The notes under the pieces were generated by a model. The model was not told where the DNA came from and made no database searches. It saw only the letters and a program-made list of their open reading frames with translations. From positions 1 to 38,568 of the forward strand of contig JBDROU010000011.1 in the NCBI GenBank assembly GCA_043809745.1: DNA of 38,568 nt, read 5' to 3'. This DNA comes from JBDROU01 sp043809745 [NCBI: bacterium]. Its GTDB lineage: Bacteria; Elusimicrobiota; JBDRMW01. The translations under genes and the position numbers were made by a program. The stretch's first letter is position 1; each line of letters begins with the position of its first letter. Of the stretch, positions 16,750 to 23,069 are shown one piece after another.

Positions 16750-18537
16750 CTATTTGGTTATGTTTAGAAATATATTTACTTTAGTCTTATCAAATGAGAT
16801 ATCAACCTTTTTGTTTCCTTTGATTCCGTCTGCAAGCTCTCTCACTTCTTGCTCACTCCTATGGTACAGATACCAATCTGCACCATGCTCAAGGGCTATG
16901 CGAAATTCATTTTGTACATGCACATTACTGATAATAAGTTTACCGCCCTGTTTTATATTCTTATAGAGTACTTTTAAGAATAGTTTGCAATGCTCGCTCG
17001 GAATATAATCAAAAAATCCGAATAAGTAAATAATATCTTGGTTTGCAAGCATCTCAATCTCGTTTATTTTTTTAAGAACTTGTCTAATAGTCATGCTGAG
17101 GAAATTTAGTTTTATTTCATGCTTTAATTTGGCTTTTAATTTCAAGAGAGACCCTTGACAGTAAGTGAGTGCATTGGGATCAAAATCAACTAGTGTATAT
17201 GTGCATGCAGTATTCCGATTTGTCTTCTTCATAAAGACTTCTACTTCTTTACCAGGGCCTGACCCGATAGATAATATTTTTATATCACATGCATGCTCTT
17301 TTTCCTTTATATAATCATTAATAAAATCTATTATTATGCTCACCCTATTACGATGCGCCTGTGCTACAGGAAAATTAATTGATAGCTTATGTATAAATTT
17401 ACTAAAAAGTGTCTCGCCTTCATAAGAGTTCCGATAAATCATATTAGATACTTCATAATCGCCTGCGTACCCAAGGGGTTTTGTATACGCACGCGAGTTA
17501 AACGAGCTCATAAGATATAGTGGATGCAATTGATTCTGAAAATAATGCTTGTGCAGCAGATTTTCCTCAGCATTAAATGAAAGCATTAATTTATTTAGTT
17601 TTATAAACTTATCGAAAACGTATTTGCAAATTGGTTTACGGATTGCTTCTAATATTTCTATCCCTGCTTCGCTTTCATTTATCTGAGGATCCTTTTTTAG
17701 GTCATTTTCAACAGCATCCAATTTTGTCTTCAAATTTTCAAGGAAATATCGCATATCATTTATTAGCACTGAGTATTTCTTGTTTATCTTTTTTCTGTGA
17801 TTAATAAGCTGTCCCACATAACTAGCTATCTCACCTTTAACTGAAACTTTCTTTACCAAAGTAAATATCTTCTGCACATCAAAAATCGTCTGCATGAAAT
17901 TTGCTCGCACTTCCAACTTATCATCTTTTTCCGTCACATCAACAATAGTAATGTTACCCTTGAAAATTACCTTATTGTTAAAAATGATCATAAAATCATG
18001 TATTACCTGACTGCTCGCTAACACAAAATTAGGTTCTTCTACGGCGAATGCAATTCCATATTCGGAAAAGTTAATAACATCTCCCACAATTTCTTTATTT
18101 TCAGAATCTCCGAATTTTACCAATTGTGTCACATGGCCAAATTCATTCATGTCAAATCGTAAAGGACGATTATGCAAATGGCTTGCAGACCCTAGCGGCT
18201 GTTTGCTGCCATGAACTCCATCTTTAAACTGGATTCCAATTCTATAGTCAACCCCACCTTCTCGCATAATCTCTTTTAAATAAATTACTTCAACTGCTGA
18301 TTTTTTCTGACTATTATCATCCGTAATGATATTGACATCTTTTAATGGTGTTCCCGGCATAAAATATCCTTCTTCTGATGGTATAATAAATGAAAGCCCC
18401 GCCTCGCTCAAATCGATCACTTCTTTTTTAATTACCGTCCCTCTCGGTACCGGCAAACTAATTTCAACAAAACATTTTTTCTTCGAATCAGTTTTTTGTC
18501 GTTTAAGCTTCCGCTTCTCATTAACAGATTCATTCAT
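16750..18537 (-). CDS. PilZ-PilZ-methyltransferase, PhcB-like autoinducer synthase candidate
   Basis: 595 aa, cytoplasmic. The first PilZ domain (about 8-110) has a complete c-di-GMP-binding signature: R9-x3-R13 and D42-x-S44-x2-G47. A second PilZ-like domain (about 120-225) keeps N156-x-S158-x2-G161 but has only an R-x2-R (124-127), so it may not bind. A charged helical linker (about 240-300) leads to a class I AdoMet methyltransferase. It has a family motif KPLGYAGDYE at 353-362, the AdoMet loop GSGPG at 425-429 and acidic DFDPNAL at 451-457. The GYAGDYE plus GSGPG combination is what I recall for methyltransferases annotated as 3-hydroxypalmitic acid methyl ester biosynthesis (PhcB). It heads a tight operon with the sensor kinase (3-bp gap). 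Substrate inference: a fatty acid; not demonstrated. Confidence 0.85.
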   Translation of the reverse strand: MNESVNEKRKLKRQKTDSKKKCFVEISLPVPRGTVIKKEVIDLSEAGLSFIIPSEEGYFMPGTPLKDVNIITDDNSQKKSAVEVIYLKEIMREGGVDYRIGIQFKDGVHGSKQPLGSASHLHNRPLRFDMNEFGHVTQLVKFGDSENKEIVGDVINFSEYGIAFAVEEPNFVLASSQVIHDFMIIFNNKVIFKGNITIVDVTEKDDKLEVRANFMQTIFDVQKIFTLVKKVSVKGEIASYVGQLINHRKKINKKYSVLINDMRYFLENLKTKLDAVENDLKKDPQINESEAGIEILEAIRKPICKYVFDKFIKLNKLMLSFNAEENLLHKHYFQNQLHPLYLMSSFNSRAYTKPLGYAGDYEVSNMIYRNSYEGETLFSKFIHKLSINFPVAQAHRNRVSIIIDFINDYIKEKEHACDIKILSIGSGPGKEVEVFMKKTNRNTACTYTLVDFDPNALTYCQGSLLKLKAKLKHEIKLNFLSMTIRQVLKKINEIEMLANQDIIYLFGFFDYIPSEHCKLFLKVLYKNIKQGGKLIISNVHVQNEFRIALEHGADWYLYHRSEQEVRELADGIKGNKKVDISFDKTKVNIFLNITK

Positions 18538-18657
18538 TTTTTATTCTCACATTTAATCTTATAATAGTAAAACTAATCATCACTTAAAGTGTTCGATCAA
18601 CGTATATTTTCCTTACAAATTCATTATACATTTTAACAACAAAACAAGAAAGCATTT

Positions 18658-18678
18658 TTAAGGAATTAAAGGGACAGG
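18658..18678. repeat. Dispersed repeat TTAAGGAATTAAAGGGACAGG, copy 1
   Basis: A 21-bp sequence repeated exactly at 19770-19790. Its core AAAGGGACAGG occurs a third time at 19818-19828. The copies bracket the toxin-antitoxin patch. From general familiarity, similar AAAGGGACAGG elements are dispersed in genomes of several candidate phyla, often near Y1/REP-type transposases, but no transposase gene is visible here. Confidence 0.75.
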
Positions 18679-18679
18679 T

Positions 18680-18913
18680 TCATTTTTTATACGGAGCTAC
18701 GAATCTTGGGTAGCCTATATATTCTTTCTCAAGCCTTCTCAACACATGTCGGTTCAGAGCAAGCCGGTCGAAAGATTTCATTACACGCATGTTATTATCC
18801 AGTACTGACACTAATTTCTTATCCCCCTGCTGTTCAATCATGCAATAGCTTCCCGGTTGAATGAATGGAAGTTCAATCGCAAGGTTTTTCATATTTGTTT
18901 GGTTCTGCACCAC
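18680..18913 (-). CDS. Small unrecognised ORF or gene remnant inside the repeat-flanked patch
   Basis: A 77-codon frame starting with GTG, with an internal ATG at 18892. Neither has a visible ribosome-binding site. The product is soluble and basic at its end (LNRHVLRRLEKEYIGYPRFVAPYKK region) and I do not recognise a family. Its stop codon lies within repeat copy 1, so the repeat forms the gene's 3' end. The same frame stays open about 11 codons further upstream without a start. Another frame in the same direction is open just before it (reading through about 18993-18925), which would fit a frameshifted remnant of a longer gene. It may equally be non-coding. Confidence 0.3.
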   Translation of the reverse strand: MVQNQTNMKNLAIELPFIQPGSYCMIEQQGDKKLVSVLDNNMRVMKSFDRLALNRHVLRRLEKEYIGYPRFVAPYKK

Positions 18914-19021
18914 AGCAAGCGTTGCTTTTTGGGCGTATTCTTCATGCCATCAAAGGTTAACGGTTCCGAAGCAAGTACAATACACAATACACTTTGACTT
19001 TGAAACACCTCACATTCGGTA

Positions 19022-19107
19022 CGCATAATGTTGGGCCTTGCTTATGGGGGTCTAACGGAAAAGGTTTTTTCCACTCTTACTTAGGTACGCATAAACGACA
19101 TTATGCG
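19022..19107. repeat. Inverted-repeat element downstream of the toxin gene
   Basis: CGCATAATGT (19022-19031) is the exact reverse complement of ACATTATGCG (19098-19107), giving a 10-bp stem over 86 bp. Inside lies a smaller inverted repeat, GGAAAA/TTTTCC (19057-19072). A direct repeat GGTACGCATAA occurs at 19019-19029 and 19084-19094. The right arm overlaps the toxin stop codon. It could act as a transcript-end hairpin or be the recombination scar of a cassette; there is no T-run to support a classic terminator. Confidence 0.5.
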
Positions 19108-19436
19108 AACAACAATTTTTTAATATTCCTTTTTACTTTCTTAAAATCTTTTTTGGTAAGTGCTCCGAACTTGCGTATGATCATTTCTCGTTTCATTGTT
19201 TGAAGAATCCCCGCTACTAGCGAAGGAAATTTTAAACCGGCTGATTCCCATTCAGTAATTACTGTATCACCTGGTAAAACTCTGTGCACATTGCTGGTGA
19301 TAGCAGCAATAATTACTTCTTGACGACCTTTATGGTAATAATCATTACTCAGTATTAATGCAGGTCTTTTCTTTTTACCTATACCCTCAGTGAATACCAC
19401 TTCCAAAAGTACAACATCACCTTGTTTATAATTCAT
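19101..19436 (-). CDS. mazF: MazF/PemK-family toxin (endoribonuclease)
   Basis: About 111 aa from the chosen ATG. Family features: the N-terminal 'QGDVVLLEV' strand, the KKRPALILSND strand-turn (conserved RPA/ILS), an IIAAITSNVHR strand, and the later LKFPSLVAG and IRKFGALTKKDF segments. MazF toxins cleave mRNA at short specific sequences until bound by the antitoxin. The frame is open further upstream (to 19634), but that part runs through the antitoxin gene in another frame and has no MazF character. The start ATGATGAATTAT overlaps the antitoxin stop by about 11-14 bp, so translation is probably coupled. Confidence 0.88.
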   Translation of the reverse strand: MNYKQGDVVLLEVVFTEGIGKKKRPALILSNDYYHKGRQEVIIAAITSNVHRVLPGDTVITEWESAGLKFPSLVAGILQTMKREMIIRKFGALTKKDFKKVKRNIKKLLFA

Positions 19437-19671
19437 CATAGGCTGAGTCCTTTTCATTATCCCACAATTCTTGCAATACTGAAGTTGGTTGTTCAGTGAG
19501 TGCTGATAGTTGTTTTGATTCTTCCTCTTGACGCAAACGTTCACGAATGCTATCGATAACATATTCTCGAATTGATTGACCGTGTAAGGCCGCATAGGCT
19601 TTAATTTTCCGGTGTTCTTGAGGATTGACGTCAATGCTTAACCTATCGCGTGCACTGTTTTCTTGTCCCAT
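19426..19671 (-). CDS. Ribbon-helix-helix-type antitoxin
   Basis: About 81 aa. I chose the ATG at 19671 because AGGAGG lies 8 nt upstream; an alternative start ten codons earlier has no such signal. The N-terminal part (DRLSIDVNPQEHRKIKAYAALHG) has the beta-strand plus two helices of Arc/MetJ/CopG-type DNA binders. The acidic C-terminal tail (QELWDNEKDSAYDEL) is of the kind that wraps the toxin. It sits directly upstream of, and overlaps, the MazF-type gene. It is expected to neutralise the toxin and to repress its own promoter at the palindrome found 39 bp upstream. Confidence 0.82.
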   Translation of the reverse strand: MGQENSARDRLSIDVNPQEHRKIKAYAALHGQSIREYVIDSIRERLRQEEESKQLSALTEQPTSVLQELWDNEKDSAYDEL

Positions 19672-19691
19672 AATTACCACCTCCTGATATA

Positions 19692-19720
19692 AGTATACCA
19701 CAAATACTGAAATGTGTCAA
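19692..19720 (-). promoter_or_regulatory. Sigma70-type promoter of the toxin-antitoxin operon
   Basis: Read on the minus strand: a perfect -35 TTGACA (19715-19720), a 17-bp spacer, and TATACT (19692-19697, five of six matches to TATAAT). The antitoxin ATG lies about 20 bp downstream of the -10 box, behind a strong AGGAGG. Confidence 0.85.
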
Positions 19721-19729
19721 GACACATTT
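19710..19729. promoter_or_regulatory. Perfect palindromic operator overlapping the -35 box
   Basis: AAATGTGTC-AA-GACACATTT: two 9-bp half-sites in perfect inversion with a 2-bp centre. The palindrome contains the whole -35 hexamer, so a bound dimer would block RNA polymerase. It is the natural autoregulatory site for the ribbon-helix-helix antitoxin just downstream; this assignment is by position. Confidence 0.75.
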
Positions 19730-19769
19730 TTAATTTGTGAGATTGTCGAATCTTAACTGGAAGAAATAA

Positions 19770-19828
19770 TTAAGGAATTAAAGGGACAGGCGCTTTTTTT
19801 TTAAAAAGGGTGTAAAAAAAGGGACAGG
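19770..19828. repeat. Dispersed repeat AAAGGGACAGG, copies 2 and 3
   Basis: Copy 2 (19770-19790) matches copy 1 at 18658-18678 over 21 bp. A shortened copy of the core follows at 19818-19828. A T/A homopolymer-rich stretch (19793-19820) lies between them. The patch lies between the toxin-antitoxin promoter and the next gene's 3' end and shows no coding potential. Confidence 0.7.
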
Positions 19829-19894
19829 CATGAATGGCACTTTCCCCTTAAAATAAACAAACTACGCAAAACAAAACAACACAAGGAAGATATG

Positions 19895-20908
19895 TTAAAT
19901 TCTTTTTGTTAGCATCAATCCAAAATAATTATTGAGTTGTGCGAATTTTATATCTAATCCCTTTTTGTTCATGGCTTGTTTTATTCTTGAACCATCAAGT
20001 ATATAATCTACAATAAGATATAAACCACCCGCAGCTGCAGCAATTCCAACATATCCTTGTGCCTCATTTTTCTTTTTTGTTGTTTTGTGGTGAACTGTTC
20101 CATAAATAGAATGTGTTTCGTATATTGGCGTGTAATCAATAATTTCCCACTCAAGTACTTCATAATATGGCTCTATGCCTCCACAGCTTGTTAGCCAATC
20201 ATCCCATCCGGTAGATTCACCTGTATCTAATGATCTATAAAAACTATCATAAGTAATGAGATTTTGATTAACATCATAATATCCGATAGTAACATCTAAA
20301 TAGGTAATATCTACATTTCCTGTATTTTCAACAGTCCACCAACTATGACACCACCAACTAATAAATTGCTCTTTTGACCAATTATTGCTAGTAATAGTAA
20401 CTTCTGGATCTGAAATATCCTCATTCCATTGACTCACAACAACGGTTTGATCCCATTCCTTATCTGTAACTTTTCTGAATCCATCTACTGCTGCATAAGT
20501 ACCGCCTCCAGCTAAAACAATTCCACCTATCAATTTCCAGATGTTTCTTTTGTCTTTATATTTCACTTTCTCTCTTTTAACAACATTTCTTTGGTCATTA
20601 GTTAACGGCTTTATATCATTTTTTTTGATCTTATAGTTTTCCGAATAAAGCATTAATAATTTATTACGTATGTCGTTAATATATTTTTCTTCCAATCCGT
20701 TTTTTTCATATTTCTTTATTACTTTCTCAAGAAAATTAATTCTGCTATTAATCCCTGAAGGAACAACAATTCTTTGATAATAACTCATATCGTCTTCAAA
20801 GGATTTTATTAATTCTGCATTCTCAGCAAAAATAGTATTCGGAATGAAAATACCACAACATATAATAATAGCTAATAGTTTAAAAAGAAGTGATTTAATT
20901 TTAATCAT
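19895..20908 (-). CDS. Exported protein: novel N-terminal domain, membrane segment and FxLYD-like beta domain
   Basis: 337 aa, family not recognised. A signal peptide (about 1-28, ending IFAEN) is followed by a ~60-residue helical domain containing EDDMSYYQRIVVPSG and INFLEKVIKKYEKNGLEE. The upstream gene's product shares this domain (about half of positions identical by eye). A hydrophobic helix (about 125-143, LIGGIVLAGGGTYAAV) follows. Then comes a beta-sandwich-like region (about 180-255, WWTVENTGNVDITYLDVTIGYYD...), reminiscent of FxLYD domains. A second hydrophobic glycine/alanine-rich segment lies at about 287-305. It lies 22 bp after its partner gene, so the two are probably co-transcribed. 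Probable envelope protein; function unknown. Confidence 0.75.
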   Translation of the reverse strand: MIKIKSLLFKLLAIIICCGIFIPNTIFAENAELIKSFEDDMSYYQRIVVPSGINSRINFLEKVIKKYEKNGLEEKYINDIRNKLLMLYSENYKIKKNDIKPLTNDQRNVVKREKVKYKDKRNIWKLIGGIVLAGGGTYAAVDGFRKVTDKEWDQTVVVSQWNEDISDPEVTITSNNWSKEQFISWWCHSWWTVENTGNVDITYLDVTIGYYDVNQNLITYDSFYRSLDTGESTGWDDWLTSCGGIEPYYEVLEWEIIDYTPIYETHSIYGTVHHKTTKKKNEAQGYVGIAAAAGGLYLIVDYILDGSRIKQAMNKKGLDIKFAQLNNYFGLMLTKRI

Positions 20909-20930
20909 TTAATCTATTTCCAATTAAGCA

Positions 20931-21857
20931 TTAAAAAGCATACCCAATTGATAAACGAATCATTTTATATTCAATATCAATTTCTTCTTTATAGGTGTAC
21001 CAACCATAATACCAATCATAACCAGATTCTGAGTATTCATATGAGCCATTATTAACTGAATACAGCAATTCAAATAAAAGACCATTTTTAAATTGTAAAC
21101 CACCACCCAACCCATAATATAAACCACCATCAAGAGAGCCACCCAATTTATAGTCACTATCTCCAGCAAATACATTATATCCTAATTGACCAGTAAAATA
21201 AAAAGATGGCTGATCTATAGTCTGAGGGACTGTGCGCAATTTAAACAATCCATAGATTGGGATAAAATTGAATTTGCCATCGTAATCACTTTCTTTTCGT
21301 GGTATCTGGTAAGTTATGCCTCCCCCCAAACCAAAATGGTCATTCATGTAAGATATATACTCACCTGTGAAGGATACACCATCCTTCACATCTTCATTTA
21401 AACTGACACTAAAAGGATAATCATTATATGTAATTGTGCCATCAGATTTATGTTTTCCACTGATATCAATACCAATCTTAAGGATTGTTTCATTTCTATT
21501 TAGTGTAGGCTCGGATAATTGGGATGCTTCTATTTTCTCCTTATTCATAGTGGCAGTATTTTGTTCATATGTTTTATATTGCTGCTGATTCTCATCAATT
21601 TCTTGTAGCTTTCTCAATTCATCTTGCATAGGAATGATATACATTTCATCTATTCCTTTATCCTCATATTTCTTAATTAATTTTTTCAAGAAATTGATTT
21701 TTCCCTGTTTCCCTGTTGGAACAACAACCCTTTGATAATAGCTATAATCATCTTCCAGCGATTTTCTCAAGTCATCCTGCCCGCCAAAAAGAAACTTTAC
21801 TGGCATCAAATAACAAATACACACTAGATACAAGACTTTAAGACTAATTTTTTGCAT
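20931..21857 (-). CDS. Outer-membrane beta-barrel protein with the same novel N-terminal domain
   Basis: 308 aa, family not recognised. A signal peptide covers about residues 1-26. The shared N-terminal helical domain has EDDYSYYQRVVVPTG and INFLKKLIKKYEDKGIDE. A polar linker runs from about 90 to 125. The last ~180 residues show alternating beta strands rich in aromatic residues and glycine, with YYGLGGGLQF and NGLLFELLYSVN near the end. The final residue is Phe (IGYAF), the outer-membrane-protein C-terminal signature for BAM assembly. AAGGAGGT lies just before the ATG, a strong start. It is the first gene of a two-gene unit with the FxLYD-like protein, and the shared domain suggests they bind the same partner or each other. 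Confidence 0.77.
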   Translation of the reverse strand: MQKISLKVLYLVCICYLMPVKFLFGGQDDLRKSLEDDYSYYQRVVVPTGKQGKINFLKKLIKKYEDKGIDEMYIIPMQDELRKLQEIDENQQQYKTYEQNTATMNKEKIEASQLSEPTLNRNETILKIGIDISGKHKSDGTITYNDYPFSVSLNEDVKDGVSFTGEYISYMNDHFGLGGGITYQIPRKESDYDGKFNFIPIYGLFKLRTVPQTIDQPSFYFTGQLGYNVFAGDSDYKLGGSLDGGLYYGLGGGLQFKNGLLFELLYSVNNGSYEYSESGYDWYYGWYTYKEEIDIEYKMIRLSIGYAF

Positions 21858-22148
21858 GCGACCTCCTTGTTTTAGCTATAGCTATTTTTTGTGACATTAA
21901 TTTTCTATTTTTGAACTTAGTATATGGATTATGTTTTTACCCACATCTCTCCCTTACGGGTGTATTATACTACTTTTTGCCATCGAAACCCACTGTCTAA
22001 ATTATAGTAACCATTATAGTTAAAATCGACAGGCATATTTTTTCAACTGTCTTTTCCAGAAAAGCTAATCATTTCCTTTTTAACATCCACATACCCTTAA
22101 TCCTGAGAACACAATCTGTTTTGCCTGCTGAACAAATTATTTCTTTTT

Positions 22149-23054
22149 TTAAGGTTTTTTCAGAAGTATTTCAAAATTATCTGGAATCTGGGAGATTTCA
22201 GTAATTTTTGTATCAAATTTCTTTATATTAACCTTTACTCCTTCTGCATATGACATTATCTTTTTCATTTGGACATTTGCAAGGGATGCATTGGTTGTTT
22301 TTAATCCTATATTGCCTCGTTGATATTGAGCTGTTTTTATTTTGAAGCATATTTTATCAAGAATTTTCTTCCCTTTATCAGTCATATCGAGTCCATTATC
22401 GTCAAATATTGTTTTTGTTAAAATATTGATAATTATATAATCATTTGTATTTATTATATATGAGCTTATGGTAAACGGTTTTTCGATAATATTTATCTTG
22501 TTTGTTTTTTTATCGCGTGCTTTAAGAATCATGGTATAATTATCTCCTATATGGGCGATCCATTCTCCTTGCTCATTATAGCCGTTCCAAACGATAATAT
22601 TCGGCGGATGCGCACTTCCCCCTGATATCCAGACATCCTCTCCCCTACTGTTAATAATATTTAACTCCCAGCCCTCGTACTGCAAAGGTTCATCAACCAT
22701 GTATTTATATACATAATCCTCTGTAGGCTCTTCATTAAATCCGGCTTCTAAATAGCTGACTTTCACAGAGCTCAATTCTTTATTTAAGTAGTGTTTTGCT
22801 CTTAAATGCGATATGTCCAAATTTTTGCTTTTTGCTGATGTTTCTAGATTTAATACTTTGTGTATTATATCATTTTCCGGATTATCTACCTCAAATGTCA
22901 TTTTTTCTTCAACATTTACATGCTCAACATCAACAGAAAATGTCTTAATCATTTCTGCTGTTTTATTTGTCAGTTGTGTGTTATCACATTTTATTTCCAT
23001 ATTTAATCCAAATGTGATCAAAATAATTAAATTAAAACATATAATAAGCTTCAT
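22149..23054 (-). CDS. Exported FlgD-like/OmpA-like protein, last gene of the giant-protease operon
   Basis: 301 aa. A signal peptide covers about 1-23. The middle part (about 125-200) has the FlgD-type Ig pattern: a 'WELNIINSRGEDV' strand, then IVWNGYNEQGEW and NYTMILKARDKKTN. The C-terminal ~100 residues (IIINILTKTIFDDNGLDMTDKGKKILDKI...) have the strand-helix spacing of an OmpA-like peptidoglycan-binding domain. The usual NxxLSxxRA motif is degenerate (TTNASLANVQMKKIM), so that call is tentative. It lies 15 bp downstream of the PorV-TPR gene, with AAGGA upstream of the ATG. It could tether the barrel-TPR protein or the protease to the cell wall. No terminator is obvious downstream. Confidence 0.75.
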   Translation of the reverse strand: MKLIICFNLIILITFGLNMEIKCDNTQLTNKTAEMIKTFSVDVEHVNVEEKMTFEVDNPENDIIHKVLNLETSAKSKNLDISHLRAKHYLNKELSSVKVSYLEAGFNEEPTEDYVYKYMVDEPLQYEGWELNIINSRGEDVWISGGSAHPPNIIVWNGYNEQGEWIAHIGDNYTMILKARDKKTNKINIIEKPFTISSYIINTNDYIIINILTKTIFDDNGLDMTDKGKKILDKICFKIKTAQYQRGNIGLKTTNASLANVQMKKIMSYAEGVKVNIKKFDTKITEISQIPDNFEILLKKP

Positions 23055-23069
23055 CTTGTTTCTAATCCT

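Noticed and set aside
19022-19107. True integron attC site
   Set aside because: GTTGGGC and GTCTAAC core-like heptamers occur but in the wrong order and without partners at attC spacing; no integrase is visible. Kept only as an inverted-repeat observation.
19437-19634. N-terminal extension of the MazF frame
   Set aside because: The extra 66 codons run through the antitoxin gene in another frame and lack MazF motifs; the ATG at 19436 gives the standard family length.
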